A DNA stretch of 64,000 nucleotides from Nyssa sinensis (GCA_008638375.1 VIRR01000507.1:113185-177184), one strand, 5' to 3'. Numbered from the stretch's first letter, positions 1-13,322 are shown. Translations and numbers: made by a program. The notes: generated by a model from the letters alone, not told the origin.

Positions 1-860
1 ATGAACAGTTTCACCCCCATAAAAATAAGGTCTTCGCCACTGCATCAGTTGCATAGTTTAAAAAAAAAATTCTGACATTTAATTAAACAAGCAACATAAG
101 TATAAAACCGTACCTAATTTATAATTTTCTGACTCCTCCCATGCCATTGAACTTTTTTTTGAAAGAGCAAACCTATTATTATTACAATTTGACAAAAAAA
201 CAAAGATTTAATCATGACCCCAATAAAAGAATATTAACAAAAAAAAAAAAAGTAATTGCAATTATCATGTAATCTTTGGTTTAAGTTATTTTAGCTAATT
301 TAATAATAATAAAAAGTGATTAAATCAATTTGTATTTTAAAATTTTTAATTTGATTAATTGAATAAAAATAATTATTTCATGAATAATTATATAAAAAAA
401 TCAATTAATCATTATCAATTCTCATGATTATTTTTTAAACAACTTTATACTTATTGATAAAAGTTCAAAATTAACAAATAAACTAGTTTTTCTCAAATTA
501 GCAACCAACGATTTTTTTTTAATCAAAATATTTAAATATTAATCAATTATACAATACTAATGCATGTAAAAATCAACCAATTTAAAAAATCTAAACCAAA
601 CATAACTACATATTTAATACCTTGAAACTTTTGTTATGACATGACATGCATGCAAACATTATATATAGAAGTAGAACAAGAGCAATTTCACAGATTACAT
701 ACAAAAAGAAAGTATGTGATATTGTAAGAAAATAAATAAAGGATGAAATTACCTGAGGATTGAGGAGACATATCTTCAGCTCTTTTATCTGTTTGCCATT
801 GAAGCAAATACTAACTCTAAAAACCACAGATGCTATGAGTTCTGAGTTGAATTTTAAACG
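1..860. other. AT-rich non-coding DNA with an exon-like segment
   Basis: Mostly AT-rich sequence with many poly-A and poly-T runs. The part at about 690-890 resembles 29755-29930, described separately as a duplicated exon-like segment. Nothing else was recognised. Confidence 0.6.
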
Positions 861-890
861 GCAGCCAGCCAGACAAGGCACATTATTCAA
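753..890 (-). pseudogene. Exon-like gene fragment, copy 1
   Basis: The minus strand reads ELIASVVFRVSICFNGKQI and ends in CCTCAG followed by GTAATT, a plausible splice donor. The same segment recurs at 29813-29911, and the likeness continues about 60 bp into the putative intron. A short indel shifts the frame between the two copies, and this copy lacks the acceptor seen in the other. The source gene is not recognised. Confidence 0.4.
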
Positions 891-1048
891 TCACTACTCT
901 GTCTCTTTCAACAATCATCCGTAATGAAAATAGTAATGGCCACAATTTTTCAAGGGCAGCCAGCCAGACACGGCACATTTCTGAATCACCATTTTGCCTC
1001 TTTTAGCCATCATCAGTAATGAAATAGCAAATGGCCACATTTTTCAAG
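861..1048. repeat. 95-bp tandem duplication
   Basis: Two adjacent diverged copies begin with GCAGCCAGCCAGAC at 861 and 956. Both end with a GGCCACA...TTTTTCAAGG block. The unit is non-coding. Confidence 0.85.
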
Positions 1049-1609
1049 GTGCTCCGATTACAGTTCCAAAGCTGTGTGGTCATTTCAATATGAAAGTTAG
1101 AAACCCATTTGTGTATGGTCCTTTCAATTTGAAACCCGGGCTTCTGCTTTTCATTTAATAAGTACTTGATTGCGCATAGTCAAACCCGGGCTGTCAGGTG
1201 TTGTGAATGTGGAATCAAGTACTCTTATAAAAAGAGTAGATGACATGCAGAACATGACATAAAAGAAGATGTGAAATGATACAATTTTCTATTCTATTTT
1301 TCCTGAAACAATGACTGCCATTAGGACTGAAAATGGCCCGTCCCGTCTCAACTGAAATTTTTTTTTGTTTGACTTAGTCCGACTCTGCCTTAACTTTTGT
1401 TTTGAATCTGAGTTTAAGATTGCACATAAATAATGATTTAAATATAATTTTTTTAAAAATATTATAATTAATTTTTAAAAAATTATGAAAATATATTTAA
1501 ATGTGATAATTTAAATTTTAAAAAATTAAAATAAATAATTTGACAAACGCGTATCTTATATTTTATAATTAAAAATTTAATTTTAAAAACGTAAACAAAC
1601 GAAGACTAA
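1049..1609. other. Non-coding AT-rich DNA
   Basis: No gene was seen. The part from about 1427 to 1598 resembles the interior of the MITE at 1610-1817 and may be a truncated, older copy lying directly upstream of it. Confidence 0.5.
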
Positions 1610-1817
1610 GGCTTCATTTGGATTGTGATTCAAAAATAATTTTAAATTTTTTTTTAAAATATATTCAAAATTTTGTAATTAATTTTTTAAAAATTGTGAA
1701 AATATATTTAGATATAATAATCTAAATTTTAAAAAATTAAAAAATATATATTTTAAAATGCATATTCCACGTTTTGAAATTAAAAACCTATTTCTGAAAT
1801 AAAAAACAAACAGTGCC
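1610..1817. mobile_element. Tourist-like (PIF/Harbinger) MITE
   Basis: The left end GGCTTCATTTGG and the reverse complement of the right end, GGCACTGTTTGTTT, form imperfect terminal inverted repeats. These are close to the GGCC-TGTTTGG ends of Tourist elements. The trinucleotide TAA lies directly on both sides (1607-1609 and 1818-1820), the target duplication expected for this superfamily. It is 208 bp, AT-rich and non-coding. Confidence 0.75.
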
Positions 1818-2494
1818 TAAATTTTTTGATTGAGACTGTCCAACTAACAAGAATATGAACATTTAAAATTCTTAAATCAGACTCTTTAAAGTATTAAATA
1901 ATTAATTTTTAATTTTTAATTAAAAATTTTTTGTATTATTTATTATTATTTAATTTACTTTTAACTTAACAAATTAATATCTACTTAATTTTCTTATTTT
2001 TTACTTCATATTTTTATTATTTATCTGTCAATTTCAATTTCATTCCATTATTATACATGTAAATATTAAAGAATATTAATTCCTCTTTTATATATATGTA
2101 TATATATATATATATCAAATACTTGCTTCATGATTTCCATTCAAATTATTAAAATCATTCTTCAATTGCAAAAAAAAAAAAAAAATTATTCATTTTTTAT
2201 AATTTTGTAATTTATTATATATTAATATTTTATTTGTTAATTGTTTATTGATGTAATGATGTGTAACTAATTTTATCATTCTTATTTTTTTATTTTTTTT
2301 AAATTTTTTAGAATATATGAATTATCCGACTTAATTACAATTTTACAATAAAAATATTTTTTTTGCTCACAAGCCTGATGAGCCTTTTTTTGCATCCTTA
2401 ACTATCACTGTTAGTTGTTTTTCTTAATATGTGAAAAGATTAGACAAGATGATATGGTTTCTTTAAAAAAAAATGATTAATATATTAATGCACA
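1818..2494. other. AT-rich DNA with TA microsatellite
   Basis: Contains a TATATA run near 2090-2115 and long A and T runs. No gene or element end was recognised. Confidence 0.6.
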
Positions 2495-2944
2495 TGCAAC
2501 GACCCGCTCTACTGGTACAATATTATCCGTTTTGGATTTTGCTTTTATGACTTTAAAATGCGTCATGCTAAGTAGAGTCACTGGCTTACTTATGAATAGC
2601 TTCACATTCATCTCCCTGAGCGATGTGAGACAAAAGCCTCCTCCACAGGCCTCTCACAAAGGAACATACCCACTTGGGCACAACCTTCCCCCCTTGGAGG
2701 ACACACATCCTCGTGTGCGTCCACATTTTTTGTCGGGATCCAACTTTGATACCATTTGTAACAACCTATTCTACTAGCATGATATTATCCGCTGTGAATG
2801 TCGCCCTCATGACTTTAAAATGCATCATGCCAAGTAGAGTCGCAACCTTACTTATGAATACCTTCACATGCACCTTTCCGAGCGATGTGGGACAAGAGCC
2901 CCCTCTATAGGTCTCCCACTAAGGGACATACCTACTTGGACACA
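2495..2944 (-). mobile_element. TRIM retrotransposon with both LTRs
   Basis: Two 188-bp direct repeats at 2495-2682 and 2757-2944, each beginning TG and ending CA, enclose 74 bp. On the minus strand the upper repeat is followed by AATGGTATCAAAG, matching the initiator-Met tRNA primer binding site. The lower repeat is preceded by the polypurine tract AAGGGGGGAAGG. This is the layout of a terminal-repeat retrotransposon in miniature with no coding capacity. Flanking bases do not give a clear target duplication. Confidence 0.85.
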
Positions 2945-3259
2945 GCCTAAACCCCATTTTCTATGTCGATCGGTACTTAGGGGCAGGGATACCTTTTGCT
3001 CTTCTCTTCCTAGTTTGGTTTCCAGATCAATTTTTTACCACTCGATTCACTTCTGATAGATTTTTTAACATAAATAAGAGTAATTGAACTTACTTTCCAT
3101 TTAATTATCATATTTTAAAGTGACTCAAAATTATGTTACATACCTCACTCCTGGGCCACCTCGATTTCAGGACGTGACAGCACATATGGTGTTTATATAT
3201 TTACATAGGATGTGATTTACCATTATAAGTCTCAATAAAAGGACCTACTCCATATTAAT

Positions 3260-4410
3260 TGTAAAGACTTGAAAATTTAGGGTGAATTTTTTTTTTTGTT
3301 TTAAATAATAAGGTACTGGCTGTAACACTCTGACCAAAGGACTCTGTGACATAAATGATCCGAATAGTAAGCCATAACGGGATTATTTTTCGAAAAAATA
3401 AATTAAATCCAAAACACAAATGATAAATATTCAGAAAGTAATTAACGCGGTCAACTGAGTGCCAGGACAAATAAATGGGACTGATACGAATCATAGTTAC
3501 AAGAATAAAAATAAAAATGACATAAGACGCGAACGGACACTCAGAGACGGTAAAACAAATAATACTGATATTGAGCTGGCTTTATGCCAACTTTATTGAC
3601 ATTCATAATTAATATATTTGAAAAATAAAATAAAATATGTATAATAGTATATATGAAAAAAAAAAATGAAAAGTATGGTATATATCTATATATATATGTA
3701 TGTATATATATATATATGTGGTAGAAAATAAATAAAAGAAGAAACAAAGAAAAGAAAGAAGAGAAAAAAGGGAAAAAAAAAAAAAAGAAAAAAAAGAAAA
3801 GAGAAGTAAGGGAAGGGGCAGTACAGGTCGCGGGTGAGGGAGAGTGGTAGAACAGGGGAGAAGGAAAGGGAGAAGAAAAAAGAGAAAGAAAAAGGAAGGA
3901 AAAGAGAAAAAGAGGGAAAGGGAAGGAAAGAAGCAGAAGCAGCGGTAGTCGCAAGGGGGATCGAAGCAAGGGGCGACGGAGACGGAGATGGGGGATCGAG
4001 GCAAGGGGCGACGGAGCAGCGATGGCTGATGAGACGATTGCCAACGGCGTGGCATCGGGAGCCGCTGATCAGGAGATGGCAGGGGCGATCGATCTGCCAT
4101 TCGGTTCGTCCATGAATCTAGATGTCTTCAAGCTTGATTTCCAGTTCGATGATCGCGACTTTGTTAGATCTCGAGGTTGGGATCTTTGCGGCTGAATCGA
4201 TCCGTCGAAGTGTGATTGAGCAGGATGGAATTATTGATCCAACCGTGTTTGGAGATGATGTTTTTGGAGTTGTGCTGTTTCGGTAGATGGGTGTGTAAAT
4301 TGGAGAGAAATATATAAATTTGTGTGTTTATGTGATGCATTGCAGGGGAGGTGAAGTAGTGATGTCAAGTGGGTTGGGTGTGTTGATCCGGTCGTATCCA
4401 TGTTGGAGGA

Positions 4411-4447
<37 letters not shown>

Positions 4448-6885
4448 AATTGATTTATGTTGAGGATGAAGATGGTACAAGTGCTTGGGGCTAGAGGAAC
4501 TTGATGAAACTGAAGCAGAATAGGCTTCAACCGTAGCTGGCATTCGGTGATTGGAAGCTTGTGTCATTGTCTGATTGAGGGGTCTGGTTTGCATAAGGGG
4601 TCGGCTGGTAATTGTAAATTAATTGGGAGAGTTACAGTTGGAGCAGTTGTGGAATGGGGATGTTGCGGCTTTACTTGTGATGGCTCGGGATTGAGTAAAA
4701 AGTCGAAGGGAAACTAGGATGCGATAGTTGTGGGACAGCAGCGGTAGCGATGGCGCAACGAGTAAGTAATTGTAGTGGATTGGGTCGGTTTGGATGCTAT
4801 TGAAGCATCAAGTATGGGCTGGTTTGTTGTTGTAGCAGCTTGGGCGTGATTGGCAGAAGCTTAGGGGGGCTTGATAATATATGTAAACTGGATTGGTTCA
4901 AAGCGAAAAAATTCCAGATCTTTGGATTTTTAGCCAGTCCATGTTTGACATGAACTCAAGATTAGAGGGTGGACAGTAAGAGTGGTTGTTGGATGGCAGC
5001 AAGCGGCAGACCTTAGGATTAAAGGTCGGAGGCTTTTATTTGATTTTCCATTATGGGGTGGCTTGTGTGAATCGTGAAATAAAACTTGAATGGATTGAGA
5101 GGGAAAATATACAATGGAGGAAGGGGATTTCAGCTAATGAATTTGTGTTGAATCTTGAGAAACCAAACAAATCAGTGTTGTTGGAAGGGTGTTGGATGAG
5201 CAAAGCTAGAGTAGAGATAGTTTTGGCAGTAGTGAATATTGGTTGAAGAAGTTTTCTAAATATAAACCTGTAGAAGTTGAAGTCTTCTGGGATGACGGTT
5301 ACCAAACTGCCCAAGCTGTTGTGACATTGACAACGATTTGGATTGGTTTCAAGAATGCCATGGAATTTGAGAAATGTTTTGAAGCTGACCACCACAGCAG
5401 TATGTTATCACCGATTGGTTTGACTTCGTGGCAGACGCGACTCCCGAAATTTGAGACAAACCCTTCAGGTATGATATTTTACTAATGTGAGAAATGAGGT
5501 TAAGCTTAGGAGTATTTGGTAAGATGATTGAATGTTCTCTATGCTTAATTGCTATTAGGAAATCACTTAGAATTTGATTGTCTTGATAGCCCTAGACTGG
5601 TTGTTTGTGCACTTATGTATTTTTTTGAATTGTTAGGAAATTTATTTGAATGAGAAGTATAGTATTTTGCTAAGTAAGAAATAGGATTAAGTTTAGGAAT
5701 AATTGCGATGTTAACTAAATGATTCACATGTTTGTTTAACTGTTTGCATGTCTATGTGTTTCTTGTTATCCTTCTAAATGTTGGGTTGAACGATAGATGT
5801 AGGCCATGACTATATGTGTATACTATGTGTTATCATTGTGTGTGATTTACGGTATTGTTAAGCTGATGAATGTGAAAACCGAGCATGTGATCAAATGGAT
5901 TGTTCATGATATGTGGACTTGTGGACTGAGTTGCGTGATTTGATTATTGCTTTAAGTAGAATATGCATAACTTAAAGCATGCTTCATGTATTGATAAATT
6001 GTTTCGTTAAGATCACATCATTGCATGGTGGAATTAGGGCATATTAACATAGTGTGATTCCTTGAAAGCATAGTGTGAGTTGAGCACATGGTGCTATGCA
6101 TTATGAGGGTGTAGATCCTGTGGTGAAAAACCCAAAATCGGCCATGGTACTCATGCCAGTGGGGACTGGACCGTAAAGTGAGAACAAGGTTACTCAGGCC
6201 TTCAGGGAAAGACCGTAAAGTGAGACATGGGTATGACATAGAGTTTGCATGGGTGCGTCATGCATATTGATCATGCATTGCATGGATGACACTGCATGAC
6301 ATGTAGAGATAAATGTATACTTGCACATGCCACGTTTTTAATTTTGTTTCTTGCATTAGTATTATATCATACCAGCATGTTGGTGCTGACCCATTCATGG
6401 GCACAGGTTTCAGATAAAGCTCCTGGTACGTGGGACTTGATAAAGTCTTAGAGAAAGGAGAGGAAATAAATTTGGAAGAATATTTAGCCCTTGGGATATA
6501 CTTTTATAATATAAGGGCTTAAGCCCAAACAGTATGTAGGGATAACCATTGAGTGTATCTTATATGTATATATGTCAAAGGAAAAGAATGCGTGTTTAAT
6601 TTTCTTGAATTGTGGCCATCGGTGAGGATGGATTGTGACGTGTTTGTATATATATGATATATTGTGATTATCAGGGGGGGAAAAAGGCTCGAAAAATAAA
6701 GGAGATTCTGTCAAAATTTTCTGAAAAATTTAAAAACTCAACCATTATAAATGTGAAACTTATCAAGTCTTCTACAGTAAGTTAAATCTAGTTTATTGTA
6801 TTTCATTTTGTTTCTTTTTTTTTTTTTGGGTTTTCGTTTTTGCATCTCGCCCCCCGGGTTCCTGCGGGAAATTCGGGGCGTGACA
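3260..6885 (+). mobile_element. Long solo LTR (Ty3/gypsy-type), TSD TTAAT
   Basis: Begins TGTAAAGACTTGAAAATT and ends GGGGCGTGACA. TTAAT is directly repeated on each side (3255-3259 and 6886-6890). Its first bases and its 3' part (5470-6470) match the LTR at 19333-22247, so both belong to one family. No primer site or internal region remains, so it is a solo LTR from LTR-LTR recombination. It holds a GA-rich then GC-rich block at 3830-4250 that the relative lacks, and a TA microsatellite at about 4412-4442. Confidence 0.85.
4022..4194 (+). other. Short GC-rich ORF inside the solo LTR
   Basis: An ATG at 4022 opens 57 codons starting MADETIANGVASGAADQEMA. It is preceded by about 180 bp of GA-rich leader-like sequence. 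Composition differs sharply from the AT-rich surroundings. The protein is not recognised. It could be captured host sequence or simply LTR leader sequence that happens to be open. Confidence 0.3.
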
Positions 6886-6997
6886 TTAATATATAAATAT
6901 CGAAAGGGCATCATACATGGACAACAAAACATTATTATTCATTTTACAATAGTTATAATAGTAACAATTCTTAAAATGACAATAAATCATTTATTAT

Positions 6998-7346
6998 TGT
7001 AAAATGATAGGTCCCACGTAAGTTTGTGATATATGATAAAGTTAACCAATCCTACTTCAAGTGATTGAGATGAATTCAAGGCGGCAAGAGAAAAATCGAG
7101 TGCTAAGGCGGTGGATTTTTTCTCAATATAAAGGCATGGCAAGAAAAACTAAATGCAAAATATATTGAGATAGTTTGACCAAGACTGAGAGTCGTAATTT
7201 GTTGTGAGCTTAGTGAAATCTTTTATTGTACTCATTTACATAAATAGCCAAATATTTTCTCCCTTGCTCGTGGACGTAGGCTTGAAGCAGAACCACCTAA
7301 ATATTCGTTTGCACTTGTGTGATTGGTATTGATTATCAACTTCACA
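6998..7346 (+). repeat. Copia 5' LTR
   Basis: A 349-bp LTR with a TATAAAGG promoter-like sequence near 7124. It matches 12309-12679 along its length with substitutions and small indels. Confidence 0.9.
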
Positions 7347-7448
7347 ATACGTTACCAACACGAAGCTCTGATCCATTACGGAGGCATTAGAATAGAGGTA
7401 ATATTTAGTACATTTACATCTAAATATTCTCTTTATCTTATCTATATT

Positions 7449-10400
7449 ATGTCAAATCTCACCAAACTTGAGTTCGCTACATTGGATATAACTAAAAAAA
7501 ATTAGTTATCATAGATCTTTAATGCTAAACTTCCCTTTGAAGCTAGTAGTCTTGGTGATACTATTAAAGAAGAAAACACTGCATCCCTGAAGGATCGTGC
7601 ACAGGCACTGATATTTCTTCACCATCATATTCATGAAGTCCTAAAAGCGAAATATCTCACGGTGAAAGATCTACTGATCCTTTGAAGGAATCTAACAAAA
7701 AGGTATGATCACTAGTGTATTATCATTCTCCTAAGGGCTCAGTATAATTGATTGCACCTAAGGTTACAGGATTTTAAATCAGTCTTCGCAATTGAAATTA
7801 TGCGGAGAAAATATTACAGATGCAGATATGTTAGAAAAGACATTCTCCACATTTCATGCCTTGAATATTGTCTTGTAACAACAATATCGAGAGCACAGGT
7901 TTACTAAATATTCTGAATTGATATTATGTCTTATCCTGGCTGAACAACATAATGACCTTGTGCTGAAAAATCACCAGTTACATCCCACTGGCTCTGTACT
8001 ATTCCTTGGAGAGAATGAAAATGCATTTCCTGAAGCAAATGCAACTTCATCATATAGACAAATACATAAGCGTGGGCGTGGGTATGTCCATAAACATGGT
8101 CACTATAGCGACTGACATAATAACTCATACTGAGGTAGTCACAAGAATGATTCTCCTAATTATTCCAGAAGAGACACACTGCAACACCTAAAGTGCAATA
8201 ATAATATTGAAGCAAAGTAACAAAAGGGGAAACAAAAATTAGTCCAAGATCTTGAAAAATCTTGTTATTGTTGCGGTGGAAAAGGACACTGGTCACATAC
8301 CTGTCATACGCCTAGACTTTTTGTGAATCTTTATCAAGCATCACTAAAGGAAAAAGGAAAAGAAATAGAAACAAATTTTACTAATGGCTTTGTGAATGTT
8401 ACTGATGATCTTATGGTTTTGTTTGATCATCCTATTGATATTACACACCTAAATGTCTCAGATTTCTTTATAGATCCTAGTGAAAAAAATTGGCTATTTA
8501 ATAGGCAAGGGGAACGTACATGTCAATTAGTGTTTTTTGTTATATTATGTCGCTTTGTTTAACCTACTACAGTATTTGTGTTGTTTAACTCACTATAATG
8601 TTGAATTATGTTGCTTCAATGCAATTTAACTTTTCCATGTCTTTATTTTTAATACGTTCTAATGAATTGATAGATTCCAGATGGATAATGGAGATATCTG
8701 TTTAGCAGACAGTGCCACTACTCATACAAGCCTTTGAGATAAAAGATAATGCTTTACTCTCAAATTATGTAAAGCTAATGTCAACACCATATTTGGTGCT
8801 GCAAACATAATTGAAGGCTTTGGAAGAGTCAGCATCACATTGCTAAATAGGACAACATTTCATATAAATGATGTCTTATACTTTAGCAAATTTAGAAGAA
8901 ATTTGCTTAGTTTTAAAGATATCCACCGAAATGAATATCATAGTGAGACCATTAACGAAGGTGATATGGATTACCTTTGTATCACATCTATGATTTCAAA
9001 CAGAAAAAGCTTCTTGGAGAAACTTCTTACTCTCTTATTGGGACTGTACCAAATGACTATAAATCTCATTGAATCACATGTTATAATGAACTAGAAGTTC
9101 ACTGACTCAAATACTTTTGTACTTTGGCATGACCAATTTGGCCACTTAAGGGTAATAATGATGCGGAGAATCATAAAGAATTCACATAGACATCCTTTAA
9201 AGAACTAGAAGATTCTTTTATTACGTGAATATTCATGCACTGATTGTTATTAGGGAAAACTGATAATAAGGCCATTTCCCACGAAGATAAGTGTTGAATC
9301 TCGAGCGTTTTTAAAATGCATTCAATAAGATATATGTGGACTTATTCACCCACCAAGTGGACCATTTCATTACTTTATGGTATTAATAAATGCATCAACT
9401 ATATGGTCTTATGTCTGTTTACTTTCATCTCGTAATGTAGCAATTGCGAGACTCCTTACTAAAATCATTCGATTAAGAGCATAATTCCCTAATCATCCTA
9501 TCAAGGCAATACATCTTGATAATGCTGGCGAATTACATCCTAAGCATTTAATAAATATTTCATGTCAATAGGAATTAATGTTGAATACATTGTTACTCAT
9601 GTACACATACAAAATGGTTTAGCGGAATCTTTGATCGAACATCTTCAATTAATAGCTACACATTTACTTATAAAGACAAAGCTTCCTACTTCTGCTTAGG
9701 GGCATGCCATATTGCATGCTGCAACATTAATTCGTATTAGGCCAACTACTTATCACAAATATTTCCCTTTACAAATTGTAATTGGCTACCCACTAAAATG
9801 TGTCACCTAAGAATTTTTGGTTGTGTTGTACAAGTCCCTATAGCACCCCCACAACGTACTAAAATAGGTCCCCAAAGACAATTAGGAATTTATGTTGGTT
9901 TTGATTCTCCATCAATCATAAGATATCTTAAGCCCTGACAGGTGATTTATTTACTGCATGATTTGTAGATTGTCATTTTTATAAGATAGTCTTCCCACCA
10001 TTAAGGAGAAAGAAGCTGAAGCTAGAAGCTCAACATGAAATTTCATGGAATGTAACAACATTGGCTCCTTTTGATCATCGTACTAATCAATGTGAACTAG
10101 AAGTTTAAAGGACCATTCATTTGCAAAGTATTGCAAATCAATTACTAGATGCATTCACTAATATAAATAAAATAATAAAATCTCAAATGTCAATTGCAAA
10201 TACCCTCTCACGAATCGATGTCCCTATAGGAAAATCCGTTACTACAACATCAAATGAATCTATGACACGCCTAAAGTGTGGTAAACCCATTGGTGCGATA
10301 GCTAAACTTCCCCGAAAAAGGAAGACACAAGGAGCAAAAGAAATGACAACTCTTGAAGAGACCACACATAATATGATGATTGATAAAACTAACGTTGGTA

Positions 10401-12254
10401 TAATGATACCTCATGAGGAAGGCAAACAAATACCTTTAGAAGAGGAAATACTTCCTGAAAAAGTAATATTCCCTGAAGCAGAACAAGCAACCCCTAAAGA
10501 GGCAAAAATACCTGAAAATAAAGAGATCTCAATAAATTATGTATCTAATAGAGATATATGGGGTCGAAGTGATATTATTATTGATAATATATTTGCATTC
10601 TCAATATCACTTGAAATCACCAGAAGTGATGAGGATCCTGAACCACAAAGCGTTAAAGAGAGTCGACATAGAAATAATTGGCCAAAATGGAAGAAAGCGA
10701 TATAAGCTGAGTTAGACTCGTTAGCAAAATAAAAGGTATTTGGACCTGCAGTCCAAACACTTGAAGGTATAAAGCTTGTAGGGTACAAATGGATATTTGT
10801 ACAAAAACGTAATAAACAAAATGAAATTATCAGATATACAGCCAGACTTGTAGCATAAGGTTCCTCGTAGAGACCTAGTGTTGATTATGATAAGACATAT
10901 TCTCTTGTCATAGATACAATTATGTTTTAATTTTTCATAAGTCTGGTAGTCTCAAAAGGACTAGACATGTGCCTTATGGATGCAGTCACAATATACTTAT
11001 ATGGACCACTTGATAATGACATATACATGAAAATCCTTGAAGAATTTAAAATTCCTAAAGCTAGTGATTCACAATCTAGTAGCATGTATTCAATCAAGCT
11101 ACAACGATCACTATATAGATTGAAACTATCTAGGTGCATATAGTACAATCGTCTCAATGAATATTTACTGAAAGAAGGATATGCACATAATCTGATTTGT
11201 CCTTATATTTTCATAAAGAAATCGGATACTAGATTTGCAATTGTAACAATATATGTTGACAACTTAAATCTCGTAAGGATTCCTATAGGGCTCACAAAAA
11301 CTACTACTTATTTACAACAAGCATTTGAAATGAAAGATTTGGGAAAAATCAAATTTTGTCTCGACCTACAGATTGAGCATTTTCCAAAAGGAATCTTTCT
11401 TCATCAATTGGCATATACAGAGAAGATTTTGAAACGATTTATATAGATAATGCACATCCATTAAAATTACCTATGGTTGTCCGCTCGTTTGATGTAAACA
11501 AAGATCCTTTTCTCCTTCGTGAAGGTTATGAGAAACTCTGTAGTCTTGAAGTACAATATCTTAGTGCAATTGGTGCCCTCGTGTATCTTGCAAATTGTAC
11601 ACGACCAGACATTGCATTTGCTGTCAACTTGCTAACCAGATATAGTTCTGCTCCAACTCGTAGACATGGGAATGGCATCAAACATATATTTCTCTATCTA
11701 CGCAGAACAATTGATACGAGTTTGTTTTATTTAAGAGGATCCAAATCACCATTTTTTGGATATGCAGATGCTGGTTATCTTTCTGACTCACATAAAGCAA
11801 GGTCACAAATTAGATATGTGTTTACCTATGGCGACACTACTATATCATGGAGATCTATAAAACAAACAATGGCTGCTACTTCCTTAAATCATTATGAGAT
11901 TCTTGCACTTCATGTGACAAGTTGAGAATGCATACGGTTGAGATCTATGATCCAACATATTCAGGAGTCGTGTGGGTTATCCTCAATTAAAGATTGTCTG
12001 ATAATAATATACGAAAATAATACAACTTTTATTTTGCAAATTAAGGGAGGTTCCATTATAGGAGACAGAACCAAAAAAATCTCACCAAAATTCTTTTATT
12101 CTCACGATCTCTAAAGAGCGGTGCTATTAATGTGCAACAGATATAATCTAAAGATAACCTGACAGATTTATTCACAAAGGCATTACCAACAACAACTTTC
12201 AAAAGGCTGATACACAAATATGGTATACGTCAACTCAAAGACTTGGACCATTGA
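7449..12254 (+). pseudogene. Copia gag-pol, many stops and frameshifts
   Basis: Starts MSNLTKLEFATLDITKKN. A zinc knuckle CYCCGGKGHWSHTC lies near 8263-8305 and a protease-like DSATTHT near 8715. The integrase entry HDQFGHL is near 9130 and the catalytic context LDNAGE near 9520. Reverse transcriptase spans about 10680-11420; its YVDD box reads YVDN near 11250. RNase H (11473-11925) keeps CTRPDIAFAV. The polyprotein ends LIHKYGIRQLKDLDH at 12254. In-frame stops occur in every domain except part of RNase H, so it cannot make a working polyprotein. Confidence 0.9.
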
Positions 12255-12308
12255 AGAAATCATATTCATGCCATAAAGAGGGAGAACATGACACCCAAGA
12301 AGGAGTAT

Positions 12309-12679
12309 TGTAAAATGATGGGTCCCATACAGGTTTATGATATATGATGAAGTTAACAAATCCTGCTTCAAGTGATTGAGATAAATTCAAGGCACCAAAT
12401 AGAATAAAGGCAACAAGAGAAAAATCTAGTGCTAAGGCAGTGGATTTTTCTCTGTATAAAGGCATGACAAGAAAAAAAAAATACAGAAGAAAATATACTT
12501 AGACAGTTCGACCAAGACTGAAAGTAGTAATTTGTTGTGAGCCTGGTGAGATCCTTTATTGTGCTCATTTACATAAATAACCAAATATTTTCTCCCTTGT
12601 CTATAGACATAGGCTTGAAGTCGAATCACGTAAATATTCGTTTGTACTTGTATGACTGGTATTAACTATCAACTTTACA
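12309..12679 (+). repeat. Copia 3' LTR
   Basis: A 371-bp partner of 6998-7346. It carries a roughly 20-bp insertion (ACCAAATAGAATAAAGG) in place of the short GGCGG joint of the 5' copy. Confidence 0.9.
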
Positions 12680-12874
12680 ATATTTATATTAATTAAAAAT
12701 TAATATATTTTATTAAAAAATAAAAATTTTATCCCATATGCATGCAAATATGCTTTAAAAAGGTGGATACCGAACAATTCTAAAATATATTATCCTAAAA
12801 ACGTGTAAAAATGTGAAAAAAGAGTTAATGAAATTTTAACTAAAAAAGTATATATAGCCATAAAATTTGGTTAA

Positions 12875-13322
12875 TGGTATACCATAAATTAACAATCATA
12901 TTGAAAGCACAGCACGTGTCTATGAGTAGCTCTTCAGAATACAGATCAGGAAAGGTTATTTCATCTTGGTTAGTCAAACACGAAAGATTCAGAAGTAATG
13001 AGTTCAGAACTTGCAATCGCCTTCCACACGCTACTAACCTTGGAATAAGGAAACACAGTTCAACATCTGTGGATATTTTCAAATCCCTACTTTTATGGCT
13101 CCTAATTATACTCAACTTAGGATATCTACAACATATAAATAAGACCCTAAGGTACGTTTTCAATTCATGTTAAATTTTACTCTCAAATTACTACTTTGAT
13201 TCATTTACTAACTTTATCATTGGAGCGGCTACCACCAGAGCCTTCTCGGTGACCCTCTGATCTCAAGTTCTTGATAGACAGCAAAAGACGAGAAGCCTTT
13301 CGACCCGAAAAGAGCATCATCA
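12875..13322 (+). repeat. Tat-type element 5' LTR
   Basis: A 448-bp LTR paired with 28605-29063. Both contain the blocks TTATTTCATCTTGGT and GAGCGGCTACCACC. Confidence 0.9.

Larger units (their letters stand above)
6998..12679 (+). mobile_element. Ty1/copia retrotransposon, both LTRs, coding decayed
   Basis: The 5' LTR is 6998-7346 and the 3' LTR 12309-12679, both beginning TGTAAAATGAT and ending TCACA or TTACA. A putative half-tRNA-Met-type primer site (CGTTACCAACACGAAG) follows the 5' LTR. The tract AGAAGGAGTAT precedes the 3' LTR. Flanks ATTAT and ATATT are a poor target duplication. The domain order gag, protease, integrase, reverse transcriptase, RNase H is that of Ty1/copia. LTRs have diverged, so the insertion is old. 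Confidence 0.93.

Noticed and set aside
3541..4115. Long overlapping minus-strand frames rich in Ser, Phe and Leu, and a Glu/Lys-rich plus-strand frame
   Set aside because: They are translations of a GA/CT-rich low-complexity tract inside the solo LTR. Neither frame has recognisable domains.
10121..10705. 194-codon plus-strand frame that could look like a free-standing gene
   Set aside because: It is the linker between integrase and reverse transcriptase of the copia element and joins the pol frame.
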